DNA from: Pseudorhodoferax soli
GTDB taxonomy: Bacteria > Pseudomonadota > Gammaproteobacteria > Burkholderiales > Burkholderiaceae_C
NCBI RefSeq assembly: GCF_003337555.1
Contig: NZ_QPJK01000018.1
Span: 1 to 63,794 of the forward strand
Length of the DNA stretch: 63,794 nt
Direction of reading: 5' to 3'
Under the pieces are notes generated by a model. It saw nothing but the letters and a program-made list of their open reading frames with translations, was not told where the DNA came from and made no database searches. The translations under genes and the position numbers were made by a program. Below, in pieces: positions 1 to 9,151 of this stretch (within the stretch, counting starts at the first letter, position 1; every line of letters begins with the position of its first letter).

Positions 1-1254
1 CACGCACTTCCGGGGAAAATTTGTTCGCGTTGTTCTTGCTCATGGCTCCATTCTCTCAAGAGTTGGAGCCTCCGCGAAACCCGGGGCGGTTCACTTGGCT
101 GGCAGGCCGAAACAGGCGGTATTGACTGGGAGCATCTGAAAAACCTGCGCAAGAGCGAGGTAAGTCGCCTGAACCAGGTCTACGAAAGGCTGCTGCACGA
201 AGCCGGGGTCGAGTTGCACCGCGGTTGGGCGACGCTCACGGGACCGAACTCCTTAGCCGTTGGCACGCGAGCGATCCGAGCGCGCCATATTCTCCTGGCT
301 CCTGGTGGCAAACCTGTGCGGCCACCCATTTCTGGCGTCGATCTCGCCATCACGTCCGATGACGTGTTCGATCTCGTCAGCTTGCCGCGTAACCTGGCCG
401 TCGTAGGCTCTGGCTACATCGCGGTGGAGTTTGCATCGATTTTCACCGGGCTCGGGGTCCAGGTAGATCTCATCTACCGAGGCAGCCGTCTTCTCAAGGA
501 TTTTGACAGGGAGACGTCCGAGTTTCTCGCCAACGAGCTGGAGAAGGCGGGGGTGCGCCTCCACCCTCACAGCGGCATAGAGAGTATCGAATCCGACGGT
601 CGGCAGCGAATCGTGACCACCAAAGCGGGACGCAGGCTCTCAGCAGATCAGGTTCTTTTAGCAACCGGTCGGCAGCCGAATCTGGATCGTCTGGGATTGC
701 AAGCGGCCGGCGTCCATCTCACCGAATCCGGCGCGATCCAAGTCGAAGATCATCGGACTTCCGTGAGTTCGATATGGGCAGTAGGAGATGCGGTTGGGGG
801 CCCCCAACTCACGCCCGTTGCACTGGCCCAAGCCATGGACGCAGTCGGCCTGATCTTCCCCGCTGGCGGGGCGCGGCGTCGCGTGTCCCTGGAGCACATC
901 CCTACCGCGATCTTCACCTCGCCTTCGCTCGCGTGCTGCGGTATGACCGAGCGGGTGGCCAAGGAGCGCTACGGCAAGGTCGAAGTGTTTCGAAGCGACT
1001 TTCGATCGTTGAAGGATACCGTTGGCAGTACTCCGGCTAGAACGTTCCTCAAAGTCATCGTAGACACTTGCTCCGATCGCGTCGTCGGGTTGCACATGGT
1101 TGGTCGAGATGCTGGAGAAATTGTGCAGGGTTTTGCGGTTGCGATGCAGTGCGGGCTAACCAAAGCTGATCTGGACGCAGCGGTTGGCATCCACCCTACC
1201 GTGGCAGAAGACTTTCTCTCCATGCGGTCCTGGAAAGAGGCCGAGCCGAACTGA
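1..1254 (+). CDS. gor: Glutathione-disulfide reductase, 5' end missing
   Basis: FAD- and NADPH-dependent reduction of glutathione disulfide in the cytoplasm. The frame is open from base 1, so the gene starts outside the window. Visible: the NADPH-binding Rossmann motif GSGYIAVEFASIF with the NADPH-type arginines in YRGSRLL, the second FAD motif ATGRQPN and AVGDA, and the C-terminal HPTVAED containing the catalytic His of the family. Oddity: the redox-active CVPxK segment expected near the 5' end is not readable. From about base 100 the frame reads a normal GWQAETGGIDWEHL, but before that frame +1 gives unrelated residues while frame +3 gives LFALFLLMAPFSQELE, which resembles the helix after the redox cysteines. 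That suggests one or more frameshifts, or assembly error, within the first 110 bases. A glutathione transferase follows 4 bp downstream, so a thiol/detoxification operon is likely. Family assignment is firm; integrity is uncertain. Confidence 0.85.
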   Translation, partial: HALPGKICSRCSCSWLHSLKSWSLRETRGGSLGWQAETGGIDWEHLKNLRKSEVSRLNQVYERLLHEAGVELHRGWATLTGPNSLAVGTRAIRARHILLAPGGKPVRPPISGVDLAITSDDVFDLVSLPRNLAVVGSGYIAVEFASIFTGLGVQVDLIYRGSRLLKDFDRETSEFLANELEKAGVRLHPHSGIESIESDGRQRIVTTKAGRRLSADQVLLATGRQPNLDRLGLQAAGVHLTESGAIQVEDHRTSVSSIWAVGDAVGGPQLTPVALAQAMDAVGLIFPAGGARRRVSLEHIPTAIFTSPSLACCGMTERVAKERYGKVEVFRSDFRSLKDTVGSTPARTFLKVIVDTCSDRVVGLHMVGRDAGEIVQGFAVAMQCGLTKADLDAAVGIHPTVAEDFLSMRSWKEAEPN

Positions 1255-1258
1255 CGTC

Positions 1259-1873
1259 ATGATCGAGTTCTATTTCTGGCCCACTCCAAACTGCAGAAAG
1301 ATCTCCATCCTTCTGGAAGAGCTGCAGCTTCCCTTCGCGCTACATCGCATCGACATCCATTCAGGACAGCAAAAGTTGCCGCAGTTCCTTGAGGTCAATC
1401 CGAACGGACGCGTGCCCGCCATCGTCGATCACGAACCCGCGGAGGGTGGCAAGGTTGTACTGGCCGAGTCAGGTGCGATCCTTGTGTATTTGGCCGGAAA
1501 GGTGGAAGGGTGGCTCCCACGGAAGCAGTCAGACTTGGCCGAAGTCTTGCAGTGGCTGTTTTGGCAGATGTCGGCCCTCGGGCCGATGCAGGGTCAGGCC
1601 TCGCATTTCCTGAACAGTGCCTCCGATCCTTGCACGTACGCCCGCGACCGATTCAAGGCAGAGGTAGCGCGGCTCTACCAGGTTCTTGAAGATCGCCTCG
1701 CCACCCGCCAGTACCTGTGCCGGTCGTTCGGCCTCGCCGACATTGCTTGCTTTCCTTGGGTCAGCCTGAGCGCACGCGGCGGCATCGACTTGAGCAAGTA
1801 CCCATCGGTATCAAGATGGATGGACGCCCTGTCCGCTCGACCGGCAGTTGGACGCGGCATGGTGCTCACTTAG
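1259..1873 (+). CDS. Glutathione S-transferase family protein
   Basis: 204-residue cytosolic GST. The N-terminal thioredoxin-like domain starts MIEFYFWPTPNCRKISILLEE, resembling the YfcG/YghU (Ure2p-like) class in which an early Asn or Thr contacts glutathione. NGRVPAIVDHE carries the conserved cis-proline, and ESGAILVYLA is the glutathione-gamma-glutamyl binding loop. The alpha-helical C-terminal domain contains FGLADIACFPWV, the usual N-capping motif. The start chosen is the ATG at 1259; the same frame is open further upstream, but that would overlap the reductase gene and add residues unlike the family. It lies just after glutathione reductase, so the two probably share a transcript and a role in electrophile or peroxide detoxification. 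Substrate unknown. The roughly 290 bp after it hold no gene I can support. Confidence 0.88.
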   Translation: MIEFYFWPTPNCRKISILLEELQLPFALHRIDIHSGQQKLPQFLEVNPNGRVPAIVDHEPAEGGKVVLAESGAILVYLAGKVEGWLPRKQSDLAEVLQWLFWQMSALGPMQGQASHFLNSASDPCTYARDRFKAEVARLYQVLEDRLATRQYLCRSFGLADIACFPWVSLSARGGIDLSKYPSVSRWMDALSARPAVGRGMVLT

Positions 1874-2881
1874 TCCTGCGGCCTCTCACGCTTCGCCGCC
1901 TAGCAGGCTCAACCTGTGTCGCTGCGGCACACCGGGGACAAACAGTTGCGCTTTTCATCAAAGTGAGTGACAAGGCCGCCAGAGGATCTCAGGCTCATGG
2001 ACTGGATGGCATAAAGTCAGACACATCGCGTTACCAGCTTCGCAGTGGAGTCGGAAACCTCCGTCGTTGCATCGTCGCACTCTGTGCTGATGCGTAGCCG
2101 TCGCCTCCGTTCTCGTAGGCCGCGAGGCAATCCTACTGCCGAATGATTACCCGGGAAGAAAGGCTTCATGCTTAAGAGCATCGAGAAGATCAAAGGACTT
2201 GGCGTTTACCAGAGTTACGTCAAGCCTGCAGGCACTCAAGATTTTGGCCTCAAGAATCTCATCTACGGCTGGAATTACTCGGGCAAGACCACACTCTCTC
2301 GTCTTTTCGCTCAGCTCGAGAGCCGATCACCAAATCCTGACCTGACGGGTTGCGAGTTCACATTCGGCGGCCTTGAGGAACCGATCACGGAGAAGAATTT
2401 CAGCCGTTGCGGACTGTCGGTCCGCGTCTTCAATTCGGACTTCATCAGCGCCAATCTTCACTTCAACGGGCAGAGTTTCAATCCCATATTGTTGCTCGGC
2501 AAGGACTCCGAGGAGGCGCTGCGAAGTATCGACCACCTCAGCGCACGGATCAAAACGGCGGAGCACATTCAGCGCAGACTGAACGAACGCATCGATGAAC
2601 TCAAGACGCGGGTTGCGAACGCCAAGACCGACACGGCAAAGACCATTCGGCAACGCCTCAAGATCGATCCATACACGGCCTCTCATCTGGGGCAGGACCT
2701 CCTCGCGGTCAGCAAACTTCAGTCTCAGCTTCTCGAAGAGAATGAGCTTGCGGCAGCCATCGAACTCGCTCTGACACCCGACTCGGAAAAGCCGAGCACG
2801 GTGGAGAAGATCCTGAGTTCTCCGTCGATCGTGAAGTTGCATAGTGAGGCCGTCACCGTCCTTGCCGCAACCCCTAGTGTT

Positions 2882-2888
2882 GCCAGCA
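2882..2888. repeat. Left copy of the IS21 target duplication (GCCAGCA)
   Basis: GCCAGCA directly precedes the left IS terminus and is repeated directly after the right terminus. Joining across one copy reads V-A-S-T-L-R-H in the frame of both gene halves. Confidence 0.92.
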
Positions 2889-2990
2889 TGTTGGCGCCGA
2901 CCCAAAACTGACCATCTAGAAGACGAAGTGCCGATCCAAAATTGACCAGGGTGTTCCACTGACCTGCTGAAACTTTCGGCAGGGAGCAAG

Positions 2991-4523
2991 GTGATCACCA
3001 TGGACATGATTGGCAAGGTCAGGCGCATGAAGTTGCGCGACCAACTCTCCCTCAGCGAGATCGCAAAGCGCACCGGGTTGTCGCGCAACACGGTCAAGAA
3101 GTGGCTCAAGGCGCCCAGCGAGGCGGTGCCCAAGTACGAACGGGTCAGCGCCCCGGGCAAGCTCACGGCCTTCGAGCCGACGTTGCACCAGGCCCTGACG
3201 GCCGACAGCTATCGTCCCAAGCAAGGTCGGCGCACTGGTCGTGCCTTGCTGGTGCAAATCCAGGCCCAGGGTTACCGCGGCGGCTACAGCGCCGTCACCG
3301 ACTACATCCGGCGCTGGCGTGTCCAGGCCCTGGCCAGCCCGAGCAAAGCCTTTGTCCCGCTCAGCTTCGAGCTGGGCGAGGCCTTCCAGTTCGACTGGAG
3401 CGATGAGGCCATGGTTGTCGGCGGGGTGTTCTACAACGTCCAAGTGGCGCACCTGAAGCTGTGCGCCAGCCGGGCCTTCTGGCTGGTGGCCTACCCGAGC
3501 CAGGGCCACGAGATGCTGTTCGACGCCCACACCCGTTCGTTCCAGGCGCTCGGCGGCGTCACGCGGCGAGGCATCTACGACAACATGCGCACCGCCGTGG
3601 ACAAGGTGCAGCGTGGCAAGCAGCGCATCGTCAATGCGCGCTTCGCCGCCATGTGCAGCCACTACCTGTTCGATCCCGACTTCTGCAACGTCGCCTCGGG
3701 CTGGGAGAAAGGCGTGGTCGAGAAGAACGTGCAGGACAGCCGGCGGCGCATCTGGATCGAAGCTGGCACGCGGCGCTTCGGCTCCTTCAGCGAACTGAAC
3801 GCCTGGCTGGGTGAGCGCTGCCGTTCTGTCTGGGCCGACACCGCGCACCCGATCCACCGGCAGTTCACGGTCGCCGAGATGTGGGAGCTGGAGAAAGGCC
3901 ACCTGATGTCCATGCCGGCCCCGTTCGATGGCTACGTCGAACGGCTGGCCCGGGTCAGCAGCACCTGCTTGGTGACGGCCGCCCGCAACCGCTACTCCGT
4001 GCCCTGTGAATGGGCTGGCCACATCGTCAGCACCCGCGTCTATCCCGGGCGCATCGACGTGGCCGCGGCCGACGCCGTGGTGGCCAGCCATGCGCGGCTG
4101 CCGGGCAGCGGCCAGACCAGCTACGACTGGCAGCACTACATCGAACTGGTGCAGCGCAAGCCCGGTGCTTTGCGCAATGGCACGCCATTCTTGGACCTGC
4201 CGGCGCCGCTGCTGCGCTTGCGCCAATCCCTGCTGCGCCATCCTGGCGGGGACCGCGTCATGGCCCAGGTACTGGCCGTGGTGCCGCAGGCCGGTCTGGA
4301 GGCGGTGCTGGTGGCCGTCGAATTGGTGCTCGAAGGCATGGCGCCCAGTGGCAGCATCAGCGTCGAGCATGTGCGCAACGTGCTGGCCCGGCTGAACAAC
4401 CCTGTCACCCCGGAGCAGGCCAAGACCTCGCTGCGGCTCAACCAAGTCCCGGTGGCCGATACGGCACGGTACGACCGACTGCGACCGACCCATCTGGACG
4501 GACAGGAGGTCGGCCATGCGTGA
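2991..4523 (+). CDS. istA: IS21-family transposase IstA
   Basis: 510-residue DDE transposase. The N-terminal helix-turn-helix [21 protein letters not shown] binds the IS ends. The catalytic rve core shows D in [10 protein letters not shown] in [10 protein letters not shown] and E in [11 protein letters not shown]. Length is normal for the family. The stop overlaps the start of istB by 8 bp, implying translational coupling. Intact, so the element may still be active. Confidence 0.96.
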   Translation: MITMDMIGKVRRMKLRDQLSLSEIAKRTGLSRNTVKKWLKAPSEAVPKYERVSAPGKLTAFEPTLHQALTADSYRPKQGRRTGRALLVQIQAQGYRGGYSAVTDYIRRWRVQALASPSKAFVPLSFELGEAFQFDWSDEAMVVGGVFYNVQVAHLKLCASRAFWLVAYPSQGHEMLFDAHTRSFQALGGVTRRGIYDNMRTAVDKVQRGKQRIVNARFAAMCSHYLFDPDFCNVASGWEKGVVEKNVQDSRRRIWIEAGTRRFGSFSELNAWLGERCRSVWADTAHPIHRQFTVAEMWELEKGHLMSMPAPFDGYVERLARVSSTCLVTAARNRYSVPCEWAGHIVSTRVYPGRIDVAAADAVVASHARLPGSGQTSYDWQHYIELVQRKPGALRNGTPFLDLPAPLLRLRQSLLRHPGGDRVMAQVLAVVPQAGLEAVLVAVELVLEGMAPSGSISVEHVRNVLARLNNPVTPEQAKTSLRLNQVPVADTARYDRLRPTHLDGQEVGHA

Positions 4524-5409
4524 CGCCACCAACGATGTGCAGGCGCAACTGAAGGCGCTGCGGCTGAACGGTATGGCCACTGCCTGGGCCGATCTGACCG
4601 AGCAAGGGGGCGATACCACCTTGGCCGCTTCACGCTGGCTGATCGAGCACCTGCTGCAGGCCGAGGACGCCGACCGGGCCATGCGTTCGATTGCCCATCA
4701 GATGAAGTCCGCCCGCTTCCCCATGCACCGCGACCTGGCTGGCTTCGACTTCGCCGTCTCGCAAGTCGACCAGCAGTTGATCAAGAAGCTGGCCGATCTG
4801 ACGTTCACCCAGGATGCGCAGAACGTGGTGCTGGTCGGTGGACCGGGCACTGGCAAGACCCATCTGGCCACGGCGCTGGGCATCTCGGGACTGACCCGGC
4901 ACGGCAAGCGGGTGCGCTTTTACTCCACGGTCGATCTGGTCAATGCGCTGGAGCAGGAGAAGACCCAGGGGCGGGCTGGCCGCATCGCCATGAGCCTGGT
5001 GCGCATGGACTTGGTCGTGCTGGATGAATTGGGCTACCTGCCGTTCAGCCAGGCCGGCGGCGCGCTGCTGTTCCATCTGCTGTCCAAGCTGTACGAACAC
5101 ACCAGCGTGATGATCACCACCAACCTGACGTTCGCTGAGTGGTCCAGCGTGTTCGGCGATGCCAAGATGACCACGGCCTTGCTGGACCGGCTGACCCACC
5201 ACTGCCACATCATCGAGACGGGCAACGAGTCCTACCGGTTCCGCCACAGCAGCCATGAGGCCAAGGGGCGGATCAAGACGCGGGAGCAGAGCCGCAAGGT
5301 GACAACTGCTCAGTTCGTTGGAGACGCGGAGGGGGCCTCGCCTGACGGCTCGGGAACAGCCCAAACCAATGCAAGAAAAGGAGGCTCGACCGAGGCGGAC
5401 AACCTATAG
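4516..5409 (+). CDS. istB: IS21-family helper ATPase IstB
   Basis: 297-residue AAA+ ATPase that assembles with IstA and helps choose and remodel the target. Walker A is [15 protein letters not shown] (around residues 112-120) and Walker B is [13 protein letters not shown]. The start is the ATG at 4516 preceded by GGAGGTCGGCC. The last 40 or so residues after the [10 protein letters not shown] segment go beyond the usual 250-residue IstB and look like low-complexity readthrough; the ATPase core is complete. Confidence 0.95.
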   Translation: MRDATNDVQAQLKALRLNGMATAWADLTEQGGDTTLAASRWLIEHLLQAEDADRAMRSIAHQMKSARFPMHRDLAGFDFAVSQVDQQLIKKLADLTFTQDAQNVVLVGGPGTGKTHLATALGISGLTRHGKRVRFYSTVDLVNALEQEKTQGRAGRIAMSLVRMDLVVLDELGYLPFSQAGGALLFHLLSKLYEHTSVMITTNLTFAEWSSVFGDAKMTTALLDRLTHHCHIIETGNESYRFRHSSHEAKGRIKTREQSRKVTTAQFVGDAEGASPDGSGTAQTNARKGGSTEADNL

Positions 5410-5498
5410 TTATTCACAGCTGGCCTTCACGAGGGCCGCTCCAGCCCCTGGTCAATATTCGATTGGCACTGGTGGTCAAGATTGGATCGGCGCCGACA

Positions 5499-5505
5499 GC
5501 CAGCA
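5499..5505. repeat. Right copy of the IS21 target duplication (GCCAGCA)
   Basis: Identical to the 7 bases at 2882-2888. IS21 elements normally duplicate 4 to 8 bp. Confidence 0.92.
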
Positions 5506-7140
5506 CCCTCAGGCATCTCGAAGACAACCCGGCCTTGGAGCGTTGGGTGGAGTCTGGTTTGCCGCTTCACGACCGTTCCGATACCTGCAAGTTTTGCGGC
5601 CATGAACTGCCTCACGATCTGCTGGAAGCCTTTCGGGCCCATTTCTCGAAGGACTTGGCGGATCACAAGTCGCGTGTGGAGGCGTTGCTTGCACGGGTCA
5701 AGGCGGCGACGCTCACCTTGAATTTGCCAAAGGCTGCTGAACTCAATGCGCAGTTTCGCAAGCGCTACACCGCGGCGAGGGAGCCACTTCCCGCAGCGGT
5801 CGAGCTGTTCAACAAGGCCATCGACCAACTCGCGAAAGAAGTCCAATGCAAAGCCGATGACCCCCGCAGAGCCATGGAACCCAGCCCGTTGGTACCTGGC
5901 CTGGAAAGCGGCATCACCGATGCGGTGGCCTCGGTCAACCGGCTCATCGACGAGAACAACGCGCTGGCCTCGAACTTCACGGCTGCAAGAGCGAAGGCCT
6001 TGCTGCGAGCGCGATACCACCATGTAAAACAATTCGATGAAGAGCAGAAGGCCGAAGGTCGGGAGCGTCGCAAGGCGCAGCTTGCCGCAAGGCGCGACGC
6101 GCTGGTGTCCTATTGCGAGAATTTGAAGCCAGTCATCAGCAACCTACAGGCTCAGATCAGCCGCGCTCAGAAAGGCCGCGAGACGATCAACGAACGGTTG
6201 TTGTCCATGCTCGGCAGTGAGGCTGTCCAGATCCAGGTTGTCAAAGATGCGTCAAACCAAGAGCGATTCCAACTGGTCCGCAAGACAGGAGCCGTCGCCA
6301 GGAACATGAGCGACGGGGAACGGACAGCGATTGCCTTCTCGTACTTCCTCACAAAGCTCCAGGAGATCAAGCCCGCAGACTTCAAGGACACCATCGTCTA
6401 CATCGACGATCCCATCTCGAGCCTGGACGCCAACCACATCTTTCAGGTGACCGCGGCCATTCGCGCGATGTTCTTCGAACAGCAGGACAAAAATGCACCG
6501 TGGCAGACCACCTGCAGGCAGCTCTTCATCTCCACGCACAATTTCGAGTTCTTCAATCTCCTGCGGGAGATCAAGCCGGTCGCGAGCAGCAAGGGTGCGC
6601 GGCTGTACTTGATCAGAAGGGTGTCCGACAAGTCCTCGACGCTTGAGGACATGCCCTCCTCACTCGCCCGTTACCTGTCTGAATATCACTTTCTTTTCGA
6701 GGTCATCCATCGCTTCCACAAAGCACCTGACAAGACGGCTCAGGAAGTCTTGATGCTGCTACCCAACGCTATGAGGCGCTTCATCGAACTTTATACGTAT
6801 TCTCGACTACCAGGACCGAAAGATTCGGAGCAAGTCGACGAGCGTGCCGAAAGTCTCTTCGGCGCCGAGCGTGCGAAGCGGATCCTCAAAATCTTCCATT
6901 ACTTCAGTCATGGCAACACGCTCGATCGGCTCGCCGGCAACAACGAACTGATCTTCAACCTTGAACACGCGGTGAAAGACTTGATCGATGCCATCACCGA
7001 AACGGACAAGGCGCACATGGATGCCTTGATTGCCGCATCACAAGCCTGACAGATCGTTCCAAGTCCGGCGCCGGTGCGACTTCGCTTGGCCATGATCACG
7101 GCGGCTCAAGCGAGGGGACACACTCAGAAAGCGTGCTGCG

Positions 7141-7896
7141 CTAGTCGTCCAGCAGATAGCCGAGATCGCGAGACAAGGCACCGGCCAGCTCGACAACACG
7201 CGGCGCCAACTGCCGCATCCTCGCCATCGTCAAGCGCTCGAGCGGTCCGGAGATCCCAAGGGCCGCGACGGGCCGTTCGAAACCGTTGAAGATCGGCGCG
7301 GCCACTCCGCCCACCCCCTCCCGCCACTCGCCGCGATTGACCGCATAGCCGAAGCGGGCAGCTTTGGCCAGTTCCTCCCGCAGGACTTTTCGATCGACGA
7401 CCGTCGACGGTGTGAAGCGAGGCAGCTTGGTCGGCAACGTGTTGATGCCGCTATCGCGTTGCGCAGCGAGCAGAGCCTTTCCGGTCGCGACCGCGTGGGC
7501 GGGAGCACGCCCTCCTACCATCGAGTAAGCTCTGATCGGCTGCACGCTGTCGATCTTGTCGATGTAAATGACCTCAGCGCCCTCGAGGATCGATAGATGC
7601 ACCGTCTCGCCGGTTTCTTTGGCCAACGTCGCCATGTACCCAGGTGCGATCTTTCGAACGTCGAGTTGGCCGAGCTGCCGAACACCCAAGGCGAACATTT
7701 TCATCGTGCCGCGGTACCCGCCCTCTGCGGGGTCACGCTCCACGTAACCCGCATGGGTCAGGGTCTGCAACGTCCGATGTGCATTGCTACGCGTCAAGCC
7801 AGTCCGAGCAGCCACGTCTTCGATGATTTTGGCCTCACCTTGCATCTCCGCCAAGGTCTCCAGCACTGCTAAGCCTTTGAGCAGCGTCTTGTCCAT
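7141..7896 (-). CDS. IclR-family transcriptional regulator (copy A)
   Basis: 251 residues. The N-terminal winged helix-turn-helix is at about 5-65, with VAARTGLTRSNAHRTLQTL as recognition helix, followed by the IclR effector domain (ETVHLSILEGAEVIYIDKI, then APAHAVATGKALLA). It lies head to head with a very similar paralogue at 8117 (roughly 80 percent identical over the first 145 residues by eye). It converges on the RloC-like gene and does not adjoin an obvious catabolic operon, so its target is unclear. IclR proteins usually bind small organic acids and often autoregulate; the matching motif upstream of both copies supports autoregulation or cross-regulation. Confidence 0.9.
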   Translation of the reverse strand: MDKTLLKGLAVLETLAEMQGEAKIIEDVAARTGLTRSNAHRTLQTLTHAGYVERDPAEGGYRGTMKMFALGVRQLGQLDVRKIAPGYMATLAKETGETVHLSILEGAEVIYIDKIDSVQPIRAYSMVGGRAPAHAVATGKALLAAQRDSGINTLPTKLPRFTPSTVVDRKVLREELAKAARFGYAVNRGEWREGVGGVAAPIFNGFERPVAALGISGPLERLTMARMRQLAPRVVELAGALSRDLGYLLDD

Positions 7897-7920
7897 TTCT
7901 CACCGTGCGTCTTAAATGAT

Positions 7921-7937
7921 AGGAAATCAGCTTAGCA
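7921..7937 (-). promoter_or_regulatory. Conserved upstream motif of IclR copy A
   Basis: AGGAAATCAGCTTAGCA on the plus strand. Its complement TGCTAAGCTGATTTCCT lies about 25 bp upstream of the copy A start and matches TGCTAGGATGATTTCCCA at the equivalent place upstream of copy B. It could be an operator or promoter retained after gene duplication. Confidence 0.5.
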
Positions 7938-8074
7938 CACCAACGACTCGCGACATGTCCAAGATGCGTCATGTCCAGGCAATTCATGCCGCGCCAATGC
8001 TCGGCGGCATTTGTCGAGAAGGATCCGCGGAACGTTCCGGCCGTCCGCATGAACTCAGCGGTCTGCAGGGGATA

Positions 8075-8092
8075 TGCTAGGATGATTTCCCA
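8075..8092 (+). promoter_or_regulatory. Conserved upstream motif of IclR copy B
   Basis: TGCTAGGATGATTTCCCA, 24 bp before the ATG at 8117. It pairs with the motif at 7921-7937 in inverted orientation, as does part of the following stretch up to each start codon. Confidence 0.5.
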
Positions 8093-8116
8093 ATTATTGA
8101 GACATTTGCGCTCGGC

Positions 8117-8869
8117 ATGGACAAAACTCTGCTCAAGGGTCTGGCTGTTTTGGAAGCGATTGCCGATATGCAAGGCGAAGCGCGCGTCATCGAGGACGTG
8201 GCCGCGCGAACCGGGCTCACGCGGAGTAACGCGCACCGTACCATGCAGACGCTCATGCACGCTGGCTACGTGGAGCGCGATCCCGTCGATGGAGGCTATC
8301 GAGGGACCAGCAAGATGTTTGCAGTCGGGGTCAGGCAGCAAGGCCGGCTCGATGTGCGAAAGATTGCCCCACCGCACATGGCTACGCTGGCGCGCGATGT
8401 GGGCGAGACCGTCCACCTATCCATCCTGAATGGATTCGAGGTGATCTACATCGACAAGATCGACAGCGATCAACCCATTCGCGCCTATTCGATGATCGGC
8501 GGACGGGCGCCTGCGCACGCTGTAGCAACCGGTAAAGCGCTTCTCGCTGCACAGCCGGCCGAGTTCCTGGAATCTCTTCCTGCCAAGCTTGAGCGCTACA
8601 CGCAGACCACGATCGTTGATCGCGAGGCTCTCATCGCAGAACTGAGCAAGGCAGCGAAACAGCGTTATGCGGTCAATCGCGGCGAATGGCGTGACACGGT
8701 AGGAGGCATTGCTTCCCCTGTCTTCAACGCGTACGGCCGACCGGTCGCAGCGCTGGGGATCTCGGGTCCGCTCGATCGGCTGACGCCCTCCTTGATGAAG
8801 TCTGGCGCAGCCCGCGTCGTCGAGGTCGCAGGCGGACTGTCTCGCGCGTTAGGATTCACGGGCACCTGA
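8117..8869 (+). CDS. IclR-family transcriptional regulator (copy B)
   Basis: 250 residues with the same domain order as copy A: wHTH with VAARTGLTRSNAHRTMQTL, then the effector domain with FEVIYIDKIDSDQPIRAYSMIGGRAPAHAVATGK. The start is the ATG at 8117, giving the shared MDKTLLKGLAVLE beginning. The two genes are inverted, with 220 bp between their starts. Differences are concentrated in the C-terminal half, which could reflect divergence in ligand. No operon partner follows; the next real gene, a thiolase, is convergent. Confidence 0.9.
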   Translation: MDKTLLKGLAVLEAIADMQGEARVIEDVAARTGLTRSNAHRTMQTLMHAGYVERDPVDGGYRGTSKMFAVGVRQQGRLDVRKIAPPHMATLARDVGETVHLSILNGFEVIYIDKIDSDQPIRAYSMIGGRAPAHAVATGKALLAAQPAEFLESLPAKLERYTQTTIVDREALIAELSKAAKQRYAVNRGEWRDTVGGIASPVFNAYGRPVAALGISGPLDRLTPSLMKSGAARVVEVAGGLSRALGFTGT

Positions 8870-8903
8870 CGTGACCTCTGCCTCTACACTCTAGTCGAAG
8901 GCA

Positions 8904-9029
8904 TCAAGGCGCATTACCGGCCCGCCTCACCATCCGCAAATCCTTTGGCGCGACCCGATCACCTGGCGTCGCAAGGACGCGGTCGACCACGCCGTCCAGA
9001 TCGGCAGTGACGTGTGCTTTCGTCTCCAT
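8904..9029 (-). pseudogene. Possible remnant of a biotinyl/lipoyl carrier domain
   Basis: A 41-codon frame from ATG at 9029 reads KAHVTADLDGVVDRVLATPGDRVAPKD, which resembles the first half of a biotinyl-lipoyl attachment domain (hydrophobic beta strands, then PGDxV). It breaks off before the ESMKM-type biotinylation loop. No ribosome binding site is visible. The call rests on motif similarity only; it may be a fragment left by deletion next to the thiolase gene. Nothing else is evident between 8870 and 9151. Confidence 0.3.
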
Positions 9030-9151
9030 AGCATCAAGCACGCACACGCACGATGGCATGGATCGCATTCTGCAAGCACTTGCTGCTGCATTCGGCGCAG
9101 GGCTGTGTCAGTCTCCTACCGAGAAGAGCCAACTGTGTCGTCGACTGCGCG

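Larger units (their letters stand above)
2889..5498 (+). mobile_element. Complete IS21-family insertion sequence
   Basis: 2610-bp element with istA and istB in tandem. The left end begins TGTTGGCGCCGACCCAAAAC and the complement of the right end begins TGTCGGCGCCGATCCAATCT; over 26 bp they match at 21 positions. Sub-terminal repeats of the AATTGACCAG type follow on both sides, the multiple-repeat layout usual in IS21. It is flanked by perfect 7-bp direct repeats (GCCAGCA), so it inserted by simple transposition, probably recently because both ORFs are intact. It disrupts the RloC-like gene. Confidence 0.95.
2168..7049 (+). pseudogene. RloC/PrrC-like AAA ATPase (candidate anticodon nuclease), split by IS21
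   Basis: Two coding pieces (2168-2888 and 5506-7049) form one 754-residue protein when the IS and one copy of its target duplication are removed; the frame is restored exactly. Piece one has Walker A GWNYSGKT (residues 34-41) and the VFNSDFI segment typical of the AAA_13 family that includes PrrC. Piece two has a CKFC zinc-hook-like pair (about 268-271) between coiled-coil arms, ABC signature MSDGERTAIAF (about 508), Walker B VYIDDPISSLD (about 537) and the switch STHN. A C-terminal MRRFIE (R664, E668) followed by H705 or H709 fits the Arg-Glu-His triad described for PrrC and RloC. The CxxC hook plus ABC-type head favours RloC, which cuts tRNA anticodons upon phage or DNA-damage cues. The first piece now ends at a stop inside the IS after 247 codons; the second could start at 5463 inside the IS. 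Function of either fragment alone is unlikely. No restriction-modification genes adjoin it. Confidence 0.8.

Noticed and set aside
2916-4682. A 588-codon minus-strand frame
   Set aside because: Antisense to istA inside the IS21 element.
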